From Thamnaconus septentrionalis (Eukaryota; Chordata; Actinopteri; Tetraodontiformes; Monacanthidae): 64,000 nucleotides of DNA. A model generated the notes under the pieces. The model saw only the letters and a program-made list of their open reading frames with translations. It had not been told where the DNA came from and ran no database searches. This document shows positions 31,258 through 44,203 of the stretch, piece after piece. The position numbers and the translations under genes were made by a program. How positions within the stretch are numbered: position 1 is the first letter of the stretch; each line of letters begins with the position of its first letter. The stretch lies in NCBI GenBank assembly GCA_009823395.1, contig CM020510.1:11660273-11724272 (forward strand). Direction: 5' to 3'.

Positions 31258-34200
31258 ATTTAATTCAATATAAAAAAAATAACCTTTTTAATGCAATGCA
31301 TTGGGCCTTTAATGCACATCTCTATTGTAGAAGTTTTTACATTATGGGCAAACACATGACTATGAGCTCACGGCTTCATCTGCTGCTTCTTCAAGCAGGC
31401 TGAGAAAATGCCATCTGTGTTCCTGGGAAATTTGGAGGACACCTGCGCTGCTCTCTGTCCCCCCCGCCGGTGGGGCGAGTCCAGCGACTCACTTTTCTCC
31501 CCGCTAGACGGGCAGTGATCTAACCGCAGCTAAATTAAGATTTTTGCCCGGCGAGGCTCGGTGCGGGGGAAAGCGTCACGTGGGAGCGCGATGCTCTTTA
31601 TTGAAGTCATTAGTTTTCCCCGCATGGTGTCAGGTCAGCGGATTGGAAACACGCCTCCACCGCCGCCGCCCAGGCGTGAAATGAACAGCCAGGACAAACG
31701 ACCTGCAGCTTTTCACCTCATCTCGCTCCAACTCGGCCACATTTGTCATTCCGGACCTGCCGTTCTATCGACTGTCTTTCCCTCCTCGACACTCTGCGTT
31801 TCCCCGTCTCCTTCTCCTCCTCCTCCTCCTCCTCCTCCTCCCTTCCTCCTCCTGCTGCTGCTGCTGCTCGCTGACCGGCCAGATTTTTAACCAGATGGTC
31901 ACAATTCGGGGCCGTGTTGCGGCGGATACGCTGCAAAGCTGCCGACTGTTTCCACATTCAGGTTGACAGGATCTGAGACGCTGCAGCTGCTGCAATGTAC
32001 AGTGTGAATCTGTCCAGTTACCTTGTACCACATGGGCTTTCTTCATTTTCTGTCACTTTGTGTTGGGTCTGATTTTTCTGAATATGTCCTAACCCCATTG
32101 TCACATGAGGCAGTAGCTCATAACATTTGGACTTGTTTCTGTTTTTTTTAAAAATTTGTCTTTTTAACAAAAAGAATTCCCGCACACGTAGCCAACTTGC
32201 AGAATTTTACTTTTGAATTTGACTTTTTAAAAATCAGGAATAAATGTTGATGTGGTGAAATACTGTATGTATATTTTTAAATCCCGGCCCAAGTGGAGAT
32301 TTAAGCCCAGCAAACGCTGACAGACAGCCGTCTCACTCATGACATTAGCATTAACAGACGCTTGACAGAGGCATGTGTGGGTCTGTGACGCGGTCCGGCG
32401 ACCAGACCTTTCACAGCAAGATGTAGGGAGGTCGCTGTAGACGGGAAGTGCCATTTTTCACACAAAGCTGCTGTGTATTTTAAGTCTCTCAGAGCACCTC
32501 TAGTTTTGCCTCAGCTTTTTTTTTTTCTGTCACGGTGTGTGGTTGGGTTCATCATGTTCAAAAAAAACTTCCTCTTGAGGCTGAGTGAGAGAAACGCTGG
32601 TTTTGCGAGGCTGTGCAGCAGCTCAAACTCAAAGTTTTTTTTTGTCATGTTTGTCTTGTAACTTATCAAATCTGGAAGTGGCCTTTTTTATAATAGGGCC
32701 CCTTTAAATCTAATCTACCTCGATATGATGTAAAAGAAACATTTATTAAGAGAAACAATATGCTTCGCAGGCACAACTGCTAGATTGAAGCACAATATAC
32801 CAGAACGATAGACGTAGCAAAAATTATATGTAAATATATAAAAGAAATAAATAAGCTACTAGCTGTGGGCAGAAAAGGAAAAGAAACAAGGATCTGATGT
32901 AGATACCTCTGGAATGGGGAGGAGGGGCTCGGAGATAGGACAGTCATGTGGAGTCATCTGGTTTGGTTGGAATCTCGAGTGCAGCGAGCGACTAGAATGA
33001 AACGTTTATAAGCAGCGCAGACAATGTCCGCCCTTGACAGCAGGAGCCAATAACATTTCCCAAAGCTATGAATACGCGAGGCCTCGACCGTCACATTCAA
33101 GCCAAGTGACTGACGGTTAAAGGTGAAGCGATGCGGCCGTAAATTTACCCCGTCGAGCATTCTGAGGTGTGTCAGGAAACAAGAGGCCGCTGTGTCAAAG
33201 ACTGGAAGTCAACACTGTTGTCGTCCTGCTCATCAAGTCTTTGTGAAAGGATCCCAAATAGCCTGACTTTTAATTATGGCGTGTGAACATATTGCGTTTT
33301 GTTTTTCCTTTCTTAAACTACTCATGTAATACTCAAGAAATGAAAATTCGGCCCAACAATGAGGAAACCTGGAGATAGACACAGATCGTTGCTGCAGAAG
33401 TTGTTGGTCCCTCTGCAGTAACACAAGGGCATCAAAGCCGCTGTTATTGTGTCCAGTAATTATCCTGTTGCCTTTTTGATTTGTTCCATATCTTTGTTTC
33501 AGCTCGTCGTCAGCGGCAGCGCCAGGGGATGTAAATAGAGCCGTTTGATTGAGTTTAGGTTTCCTGGAGCCCAACATAGAAACAGGAAGTTAGACATCTG
33601 AAAGAGAGAAAGAGTGAGGGGTTCAAGGGGGGGCACGTCTGAGCGAGGAACCTCCGGAGTCTGGAGTCAGTTATGCCGCTCTGGCTTTTTTGCACGTTAA
33701 ATTCCTGAAATGTTTCTCAAATAGATTCATGCGGCAAAGCAGGAAGGAAGGCTACGTATGAACAATAAACGGCAAAAAGGAGTTTGCTGCAGGAGCTCAG
33801 GGGCGGGAGGAGTTCGGGTGATTCATGTCTGGAGCAGAACTGAAGACGTGAAGCTTTTCTCGTGAACGTTTGCTTCCTTTCATTAAAAGATGGACGTTCA
33901 GATTTTGATGTCACCCCGAGTTGTCTGTGCAGCATCCAAGTCCCGTCAGCACGACCTAATTAGAGGAACGCTTCAACCCACATTACCGTCTGACCCATTT
34001 TCCACCCTCTGCTGCGTTCATGGAGGCTGTGGTGACACGTTCTGATCCACGTAGCTGACGCTAACACCATGTTTTTAACCTAAATATGCAGTGCGGCCTC
34101 CCAGACAGGGGCCGTGCGCTCATGCTGGTGCGCGCACCCACTTTCAAAAGCTCTCACCAAACATGAGGTCAGTGTGAACGAGCTCCAGCTCCTGACTAGG

Positions 34201-35593
34201 AGGTTGACGTTGCTGCTTCCAGTCAAATCGGACCTCTGAGTCGGCTGGACACTTGGACGATACCGCGCAAGAAGCAGGGAGACTTTTAAAAAAAACAAAA
34301 CAAAAACAAAAACAAAAAAAAACCTTTGATGTCATAGGCCTCCAATGTTTCAATTGGAATAGAATTCTTTCCATTCTTAAAAACAGTACGTCAACGGAGG
34401 CTCGTTGGACAATGTGGTAAGAAGAAAATGATTGAAATCTCCATTTTCAGTGAATTATTCCTTTAAGCATTGCAAAGCCGATGGCCTCGCATGGCTTCAT
34501 GGCTTTTGGCGAAAGTTTTCAGTGCCCTTTTAAAGGTTTCTTGAACTTTATTCCAGCTTCTGTTGCTCTCCATAAGATGCTCTTTGTTGGTGGATCAACT
34601 TCAAAACAACTCATCTGCTAATTTAATCTCCTGTGCAAAAAAACGGGCCAGCTCTTGAATAGACAAAGCGCACTTTGTGTCACACACACACACACACACA
34701 CAAACGCACACACACACATATGTACAGGTAATACAGCCATATGATGACAGCGTGGCCGCTCAGACTTGAGTCTCATGACTCGGCTCGGCGGCTGATGATG
34801 GCCTGGAAGCTGTTATCATGCGGACGCTGCCTTCCCTTGTTGTTCCCTGCTGCCCTCAGCAGCCGCGTCATCGCGTCGCACGCCATGCTGCGTCAGCGGC
34901 GGCGCACTCGGTCACTTTCACCGCAGCGTCACATCCGGGACTAGTTTGGCGTTTTCGCTGATTCTGCGGTCTCGTGTCACCTTTTCCAGGTCAGTGGAGC
35001 GATGTGACGTGCAGAGAGGAGATTCCGTCGCTCTGCTCGTTGTTGCTGTCAAGGCAGAAATGAAAGGCTTTGGGCCGCTGAGCATATGCATCTGGCAGAA
35101 GAGCTGCGGTGTGCCTCGCTGATTGCAGCACCAGAGTTTGTCATTGACGTGTTTATCTGCCGCCGGAACAGATGAATGTTTACAGAGATATGGTTTATCT
35201 GAAGACTCTGGACTGACTTTCAGAACCTTGACAGGGAACAGATGAGCTGCTGCCAGCCGGCTGTGCAGGACACCAGTCTGAAGAGTTGTGGGTGGTCGGC
35301 TCGATGTTGAAGCTTAAAGTCTCAAATCTAACTGTAAGATGCAAGGTGAATGTAAATGTGAAGGTCCCACGTCTTCAAATGTCTATCTTGCTGAACTCCA
35401 GTGGAGTAGCCTTTTACAATGATGGATCCCCAAATCTCCAGAAAGCTGCATATTTTGCCATCGGTTTACAGCCCAATCTGGCACCCTTGTTGTTCCTGGC
35501 ACGCTTCCAGATGTGTTTCCTATATTTTATAGCGAGGAAGCAAATGGAAAACACAGACACCCCTGTCTAGGGGGTGCGATAGTGTAGTGTCCA

Positions 35594-35619
35594 AGCCCTT
35601 TGTGACATCACAAGGGGCT
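35594..35619. repeat. dispersed palindromic repeat, best copy
   Basis: AGCCCTTTGTGACATCACAA followed by GGGGCT is an almost perfect palindrome with one mismatch. Related copies lie at 12188-12209, 19891-19912, 40614-40639 and 48041-48064. Confidence 0.7.
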
Positions 35620-36987
35620 GTTTTCCTACACTGACAGGACTGGGGCATAAATCACACACACAATCTCTTGTGTGTGTTGTTCAAAGACAAGAGCAGAGAC
35701 CGTGGGAGACACTGGCCGGCTGAAGCCCACTGTCAGACTTTTGTGCTAATGACTTTCGATGTTAAAGCCACAGAGTTTCCCGGTATTTTGGGTTAGCGGG
35801 TTCACACTCTGAGCTTTCAACTGCCCCCGGCGGCGTGTGTTTATCCCCAGGAAGAGAAAAAGGCCTTTAGGTTGTTTCATCACAAGGCCTGAAATCAACA
35901 AGACTTCTAAAAAATATTGCATTTCAAGATTTTTCATTTTTTCATGCAAACTCTCCTCCTTTCAGGCGCCCCGAGACACAAATTAGTCAACAGAGAAAGT
36001 GAAATGTCTGTGTAAATATCTGGTGTAAATGTTCTGGGCTGCGCAGGTGAACCGTTGACTGGGCCCAAACATTTGCGCTTGTAACTGCTGTTTACCGGAC
36101 TAAAGGACTTTAACGTCAAGAGAAGGGGGCGGAGATGGATGAGAGGGAGTTAAAGAGGGAGAAAAATACCGAGCTGGTTGTACTAACTCGTTGTTTAATG
36201 CACAACAGTAGCAGCTCTGACATCCCCTCCTGCCGCAGTCAGGATGTTGATCGATGTGAACCACTGACGTGTTAACCGCTTACCGTGTCGGAGTGACTTT
36301 CGGTTTGTAACTGTGTCACCGCCGGCCTGCTGCCGGTGTGTTTCACTGGTTGCCAACACATACCAACGGTTGATCTGAGTCACCGCACGGCTGCACGAGG
36401 ACGCGGTCCAACTCAACGTTCTTACACAAAAAAATATAAAAATGTAGAAAACAATTGTTTCATTAGATGATTTTTTTTTAACTTTTACTTAAGTGCATTT
36501 CAGAACCTGTACTTTTGTACTTTTACTCAAGTAAAGCTTTTGAATGAGTTAACTTTTTGAATTTTGAACTGAATTTATTAAAGGATAGTCCCTTGAGATG
36601 TGCCATCTCATTTTTCAATATAGACATGCATAACTTATATAACAAATACAGACATCTTGCTCCCCCCCTCCTGCACACAATGTTGACCCACATAAGTCTA
36701 GCATACAGAATGACAAATTGAATAACAGGAACAAAGAGGTTAACATAAAAACAGTAAAGAAAAATAGAAAAAAAACATAGCAAAGAAAGTAGAAGGAGGC
36801 ATAGAAAAAGTTTGTTTTTGTTTGCATCAAAGTCATGCCACAACAGAGCCAAACAGGAAACTGAACCACAGAGTCAGTCACCTCGGCTTGTTTGATGTGA
36901 CACATGCTGTGTGTTGCTGTTTTTTTTTCTTTCCTGCAAATTTCGGTTGTGTGCGACCTCACATGGGGACACATCCCATATCGTTGA

Positions 36988-36989
<2 letters not shown>

Positions 36990-37051
<62 letters not shown>
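36990..37051 (+). repeat. (AC)n microsatellite
   Basis: Perfect AC tract of 31 units. Confidence 0.97.
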
Positions 37052-37052
<1 letters not shown>

Positions 37053-38672
37053 GTCAGATGCCATAGTAGTAGCCTTTTTTCCCCACCGGAGATACTGCAA
37101 AAAAAAAAAAAGTGATTACCTGGCTGGAGACTGAGCCTTTCTAATAACACAGTCTGGCTGTTTGTTCCAGATATACCCAATCATCTTCTCCGTAATCTAA
37201 TCTGAAGTCACTGTCTGTTGTGAGTCACCTGTAACAGGATTAGGCCTTTGATGGATCGCTGTAATAACCGTAACCCTGGCAGCAGCCACACGGCCGGTGA
37301 CAAGTCACACACACACACGCAGGCAGCAATTTGAGCGAGGTGCCGCACAGGTCATGGAAACTGTCGCTAATAAGACCAGCAGGGCACCGTGTGATTAAGT
37401 GAGTTTGAAAGTTGGTGCGGCAGCGTTGGGACCATTACAGCAGTGGATCTGCTGCGTCTTCAGCCCGTGAGGTCATTTTCTCAGTGAAACCCACAGCAGG
37501 TGTTGGTGGGAAAACACAGCTTCCAGCGTGCAGGCATCAGTGGAGAAGGTGGACCTGAAGCACTGAAGCTTCGCAAACGGCTCGCCCACGGCAAGTCAGT
37601 CAGACACTCAGTTCAGCTCAGTTTCTAGCAAAGCGTTTTTGTCACCGCAAATCAAAATCTAGTCGCGAATCTGCGAAAAAGCGCGTGTGAAATCTAAAAA
37701 AAAAAGGTGCAGTATTAAGTGATAACAGCGCAAGCAAATGAATTGAAGCAATTGAAGCGACACTGTCTTCTTCCTTCCCTAAAATGTCAAATGTCAGTTG
37801 AGCAAAATGTGTGATGAAAGCGACTCAGACGTGCTGGTGTAGCCGTGTTAAAAAATTAATTTGTGTTTGTTTTTTTTTGGGAAAATCAGTGTTTTGGGGC
37901 AGGTTATATATATGCAGCACTGCGGTTTTTCAAAAGTACCAATTAAAGTCATGTCATCCTATGACATCCATGCAGTTGTATACTTAAAGATCTACATGAG
38001 GCAATACTCCGATATTTTCTAACAATGTAAAATATCCAGTAAAATATGTTTTTTTTTGTTTTCTTGTGCAAACAAATATTTAGACACTGACTTGTGCAAG
38101 GCTTCTCTGCTGGAGTCCTGGATGAAAAAAAGTAAGATAAGATTTTCGGTAAAAGTCTTTATTTGTTTTCCAGTCGTTGACTCATGCCTGAATCTTCTTC
38201 TTTCGGACTGCTCTTGCGTTTGACTCTATGTCAAAAGATTACATTTCTCTGTGCAGTTGAACCCTGTCCCACCCAACAACCAACATGAGGGTAATTTCAT
38301 AAGATGTCTGACATTTCCAAATCAGATTTGTGTTTGAAAGTAGCTCGTAGGATTGCGGCCGCCGGCGCCGTCGACGACCCCTTGTCGCTGCAATCCTGCC
38401 AGATCGCTTCGCCTTGGTCTCTTTGCGGCACCAGCGCTGGTGCTTCCAGCCGCTGGACAGCTTCCATGTGGCACGGCAGATAATATCTGGCCTCACCGCA
38501 GATGGTGCGTTGACGCTCGGACGAAGGAAGCAACACTGGGAGGGATCTAGAGCTTCCAGGCAAGCTGTCGGCTCCGAAAAACATCCGACGCTCGGACAGA
38601 TTTGGCTGGGTCTCCAGGAAGTGATGCATAAAATCTGTTGATGGACAGGAAAAAGGGCAGCAAAGGGGCCAG

Positions 38673-38710
<38 letters not shown>

Positions 38711-38711
38711 T
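38673..38711 (+). repeat. (GAT)n microsatellite
   Basis: Thirteen perfect GAT units; poly-His on the minus strand. Confidence 0.96.
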
Positions 38712-41196
38712 GTTAGTGGAACCAAAAAGTGAACATCAAAAAAATGCAAAATATTTTTGAAGAGAATGGGTTGGAAGCCTGTTGGGAGTTTATTATGTAA
38801 TGCCGGAGTGAAGAAGTGAGGTGGGGACTTTCCCTTTGAAAGATAATCTCATTATTGAGCATGTTACCGGTTTGGCAGGATTCCTGCGCAATCGAGGCGA
38901 CTGCTCCCGCTACATGAACTGGAACTTTACCTCTTCCCTCGAAAGATAACACCTCGAGGAGAATAGACGACGCAACCAGATTTCTTCACTCTTTTTTTTT
39001 TTTGTGTGTGTTTACAAGTTTAAAGTGCGATTTGCAAAACAAATGCAGCTTTAAAGGGACTTTAAAGTGGTACTTGGATGGTGAAACGTTGGGCTCCAGA
39101 CAAGATATCTGGATGCTTTTTTTTTTTGAAGGGCCGTTACTTCAGGGACGACAGGACGCTGCAGGTGGGATGCCGAGGCTGAAGGGTGCACACGGTTCAA
39201 GAGAGATCGAGAATGTGGGAGCAAGTAACGTCTCATCTTCAGAGGTGAAAACAAAACTTCCAACACATTTAGACAGCTGGCTGTCTGCACGCGTATTCAC
39301 AGCTGTTTCCCATGCAGATAAAATCTAACATTTTTATAAATGTTCCAATTTGAAATTCAATAATCAGGCTTTTTCTCTAATTTTTTCCCACGCCATCACA
39401 GAAAAGTGCGTTTGCAGCCTTGGTGTTGCACTTTGCCGGACCTCAGCTGTGCGTGTTTATCGGTGCGTTCATGTTCTCTCTCTCTGCGTTTTTCGCTGGC
39501 TGCTCGGGGGGATTACAGCAGAAACTGTTGAAGCAGCGCAGGCTCCCACGAGCAAGAGGAAGGAAAAAGCACAAACAACAAGCGTCGGCCATCTGGAGAT
39601 GTGTAGCTGTGTGTGCGAGACATGCAACAGTTGCGCTTCACGTCAGGGAGACTGAAAATAAAGCGCGTCTGTGACAGTGAAGGGACGCGGTGGGGGGCAG
39701 AGGGGGTCGCGATGTTAGTCTTCTGTTTATGATTAATTTTCTACTGTCTTTTCTTTTTCATTTATCATCATATTCCTTCCTCAGGGGTCAACAATGTAGC
39801 GCTACATTGGACGTCGCACAGTCGCAAGAGTTTATTTATTGATCAAACGCCTTCTGCCGGCCATAAGTTGTGATTGGAGGAGCAATATCGAGAGCTTCCC
39901 CTCTATGCTGACCGGATTACACCCTTGGTGGTGTCACGGCCCTTGAAAATATCAAGAGCCATATAAGCCTATTTTCTAAAAAGAAAAATGTCAAGCCACT
40001 TCCTTTGTGTATGGAATTCCTTTTGTGTATCCAAAACTCAAGTTGTTCGTCACAAATATTTAAAGGCCCACATAAACACGGAGCGGCTCTGACCTGACCC
40101 TCACTGCCAGCCAGCAGCATCCAGCTTTCCTCCTCTTCTTCTCTTCCTCCTCCTCTCTGTCTCCTCCTCTTGCACCTCTTCCTCCTCTCTGCCTCCTCTC
40201 CTCTTCCTCTCTTCTTCCTCTCCTCCTGCTGTTTATTATTGTGAGCTTTGACAGGATGATGCCGGGCTTTTCCCACCACGCTTCTGGGGGCGGACGCCGA
40301 GCCGTCCCTCCCGCTGTTTACAACTCATTACGACAGGCGCAGACCTCTGGGGGTGCGTGTCTCAAACACAGCACGCGGAGCCTGAGCTGCCATCTGTGAT
40401 GTCTCTCCCTCTTCTTCTTGTTTTTTGAACTGCTAACCTTGCGCTCTTGGCTTTGCTTGCACACGTCCTTGTGTCTTTGTCTTTCTAGTGACAACCCAAC
40501 AGGTGATGGAAAAGAGGATTCCTCTTTAAAGCTGATCATCACACGTTTTATGGGATCTATTTTCAACCTTCCTTTCTTTCCTTCCTTTCACATGTTTGGT
40601 AGGAGACAGAATCAGCCCTTGGTGACATCACAAAAGGCTAATTTTCTGCCCATTTTCTCTACATAGTGCAGGCAGCAAAAACTGAAGGATGGAGTTTTCA
40701 TATTTCTGCAGAGCCCAGGCAAAATAGAAACGGTGCGATACCTAAACAGTTACTGTGCAGACGCATTTCTATGTAGGTCAGAAGTGAAGCTCGTTGCTGT
40801 TGTGTGGGCAGAAAATGGAGTCGGTTGTGGGTCGGAATGCGGCGTCATGAGGGTCATTGTGTTTGCAGTTTAATTGCCTTCAGTGGTAGGAAGTGAATCA
40901 TCTCCACTTCTGACAAAGTGAAATGCGCACAAAGCGCATTGCAATTCAATTGTGTTATGTTATTATCCTGCGCAAGATAGGGTTAGTGCACGGTGACACT
41001 CAAGTCTGTGTGTGCGTGCGTGGCTGTGTGCGTGGGTGTGTGTGTGTGTGTGTGTGTGTGATGAATGACCACAGTGTGTAGTGTAAAAGGTGTGTCTTCC
41101 TGTTTTATCGTGTAGCGTAACTGGTGTCTTCCTGCTTCCACTGTTGACTGTCAATAAGATTGTTTGGCATGTGATCCTGTTTTTGGTGCCCAGTGA

Positions 41197-41197
<1 letters not shown>

Positions 41198-41249
<52 letters not shown>

Positions 41250-41255
41250 GCACGC
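41198..41255 (+). repeat. (AC)n microsatellite
   Basis: AC tract of about 25 units grading into ACGC units. Confidence 0.96.
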
Positions 41256-41800
41256 ATGCTCAAAATGTGCCTGAAAATGATATTATTGTCACAGAGAGAA
41301 AACGATTGTTCCTGCAGTGAGAATTCAGCCACTATTTAGAATTAGATTAGCGGTGAAGTTTGTCCCCCGAGGAGTGAGTCTGCGTTCCAGAAAATGTTGT
41401 CTTGCTCTCAAGGTTCCACACCCACACCACCAGTTTTCTCACTGAGCGCATGACTCCATCACCGATGTGTTTCTACATTTTATCTTGCCTTTCCTAGCGC
41501 TTCGGACGTCTCGGTTATATTCACAAAACAGGAAGTTAAAATAGTACTCTTTTTTTTTTGATACAGAGAAAGATAAAAAAACAAAACAAAACCCGATGCC
41601 ATCTTTTCTTCCTCCCCTGTTTTGCCTCAGTTGCACTTTAATGAAGGTGTTTGCTATAGTTGGTCAAGCATGCAGCCCTCTTTAAGCCAACATATTATAA
41701 TACACACAGAAACACGCTGCTCCAGATTAGGAGGAAGTGTCACTGAATGTTGACGTGACCAAACACAACCCACAGCAACTGAGGTTAAAATCACTGGCAT

Positions 41801-41859
<59 letters not shown>

Positions 41860-41905
41860 GTCTATCTGTCTTTCTGTCTATCTATCTGTCTGTCTGTCTG
41901 TCTAT
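41801..41905 (+). repeat. (TATC)n/(TGTC)n microsatellite
   Basis: About 26 tetranucleotide units, TATC then mixed with TGTC at the 3' end. Confidence 0.96.
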
Positions 41906-43229
41906 TTGACTTTTGACCAAACCATCCCTCTAAGAGTTACCAGCGCTGCGCTGAGGGTTTATGGGCCGGCAGTGTGACAGGTGTGATGATGATTCATGAT
42001 TCACACTGGCTGTGAGCGCTGATGTGTGAGATTCTGTTGAAATGATAAGAAAGCGGTCTTAAAATTACCGGCTGCGCCTCAATAAATCGGCTCAGGCTGT
42101 TTATAAGACTTTTTAGCCGCTTCACTTTAGGTGGAATCGTATAAAGGTTTGCGGTGGTGTGTTGAGGACTCAAAGGTAAACAACAATTCATTTCATGTGA
42201 CATACTTTCTAATTAATGTGGGTCATTTATTTTCATCTTCAAAAAGATGTCAAACAAAGAAACTAGCAATAAAATCGTTCACATCCTTGTTTGGGTTTGC
42301 TGCGGTGTCAGTGTTTCGTGCCGTGCAGGTGACCTTCCCTTTGCAGGAAACTTTGAGAGGGAAACATTAACAGGACATGAATAACCTAGCTCACATGTAG
42401 GACAAACAAATTAATCAACGTTGAGTGTTTGTCTGCGAGTGATGTTTGCACGCTGACACCGCAGCATTGGACCCAGAAACACACTCATGTTGTGCGTGCA
42501 CGCCGCAGCACGGGCGGACCTGCGTGCGGTGCTGCAGCTTGCAAACGCTCCCAGATAAACCTCTTTAATTGACGGAACCAACCGCATTCCGGTGACAGCG
42601 GTGTGTGTCGCACGCTGAGGAACAAAGCGGGCGTCGCTCCGCGTTAGCGGCGCTGTTCTGGCTGCGCCTCAGTTTCTATCAATAGAACGCGTTTGATGTG
42701 GCCGCACTGTTGCTCACCCACGCACACACTGACGGCAGCTTTAAAAAGGTGATGAAGTTGATTGGCAGTGATCGCAGTGGTGCTCAGCAGGAAGTGATGT
42801 GATCTTAGTTTTAAATGGGAGAGCTAAGAGGCCCCAGCACAGACCTATTAAAAATGTGTTGCAATATAGACGCAATATTTTGGGCTTTTTTTGGTTTGAT
42901 TATGATTTGAGAGATTAGATTACACTTAAATTGTATTATCTATGCATGTATGCAGCTTGCCTTATGATTGTCAGTGCCTTCATTGACTTGTGACTGTTAT
43001 CCTAGAAAACTGTTGTCCTGCTCTGATTCAGAGTTGCAAAACCTGCCTTCATGGAAGAAAAATGACATTTGCCATAAAAGCATTTCTGCTGTTTCCACCT
43101 GACCTTAAACTACACACCATTTGAAAGGCAATGAGCACATGACAATGGGATTGTTTGCTTTAGAAAAAGGTAAAAGGGCATCGCTCCCTGCTTCGCGACT
43201 GAATCTCCCTCCTCTGTTTCCTCCTGCAG

Positions 43230-43881
43230 CTGCTCCGGACTGCACAGTGAACAAAAGGCCTGTCTGGCCCAGACAGGTGAAGCTATTCAGAGCCAGCGCT
43301 GTGGTTCAGCGAGAGCATCCCGCAGGAGTTTAATGTGTCAGCGAGATCCCCCCACCTGCTCTCGACCCCGGCCCCGCCCCCACGGATACGCTCCATGTTC
43401 AGCACCGTCCTGGGCTGGCAGAGCTTTATTCTCTGAAAGATTGATGAGGTCCCGTCCCGGCGCAGGAGACCTGGCGAGACGTCGATAAGGGCGGCTTTCA
43501 TTTCACCACATTTCATCCCCGGCTCCTCCCTCCCCTGCTGTTTATCTGCTCCGAGAGGGATGCGGGGGGGTTGGCTTTGAAACATGAGAGGGGATAATGA
43601 CACATCGGGCCCCCCTGGGTTGGAGGTGCAGCGCTTAAAACGGGAACTATGAGAAAAAGTGACGCCGGCGTTTTCTTCCCTTGCCCCACGTTGGACGGTC
43701 GCACGGCAGCCGAGCAGCGGGACGCCCGGGCGGGCACGTCGCTGTCCGAGCGCTGCAGCAGGAGCGCAGTGACAACAAAGACAGACAGCCGGAGCTGAGG
43801 GTGGCTGGACAAACACAAATCACACACTCGTACACACACGCACGCACACAGACAGACACGGAGAGTGTTCTGCAAAAGACA
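43230..43881 (+). other. gpr4 5' UTR (part of exon with start codon)
   Basis: A strong acceptor (pyrimidine-rich CCTCCTCTGTTTCCTCCTGCAG ending at 43229, here named by its ends) would open an exon that runs to the gpr4 donor at 44011. The leader contains a perfect 9+1+9 palindrome (43258-43276) and several stop codons in the gpr4 frame. The acceptor is a prediction from signal strength; transcription could also start within this segment. Confidence 0.4.
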
Positions 43882-44010
43882 ATGTGCAACATCTCGTTCT
43901 GTGATGTGGACAGTAAGGTGGACCAGTACTTCCAGCCCACGCTCTACATCATAGTCATCGTCCTGGGGCTGCCCACCAACTGCATGGCTCTGTGGGCCGC
44001 CTACATGCAG
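43882..44010 (+). CDS. gpr4: gpr4 coding exon 1 (N terminus and TM1)
   Basis: It starts [20 protein letters not shown] and ends ALWAAYMQ at donor GTGAGG (44011). It contains a Cys (residue 7) aligning with human Cys9, the glycosylation site and TM1. It is 43 complete codons. Confidence 0.93.
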
Positions 44011-44152
44011 GTGAGGAGGGGGGGGGCAGCACACAAACACACACACACGTACACACACACACAGATTTGAGTGTCACCGTGCATTAACGCTACCCTGCAC
44101 AGGATAACAACATGGCACAAATTAATTGTAATGTTGTTTGTGAGTATTTCAT

Positions 44153-44203
<51 letters not shown>

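Larger units (their letters stand above)
31266..43229. other. intergenic region between hAT element and gpr4
   Basis: No gene is supported in about 12 kb. CpG-rich patches occur at 31440-31880 and 34740-34990. Microsatellites lie at 34681-34718 (AC), 36990-37051 (AC), 38673-38711 (GAT), 41198-41255 (AC) and 41801-41905 (TATC). Members of a dispersed palindromic repeat lie at 35594-35619 and 40614-40639. The segment 38340-38640 is CpG-rich and open in several frames on both strands without recognisable homology. Confidence 0.55.

Noticed and set aside
43681..43881. In-frame extension of gpr4 upstream of its ATG
   Set aside because: The extension begins with TTG, has no ATG, and GPR4 orthologues start at the position of the ATG at 43882 with a glycosylation site at residue 3.
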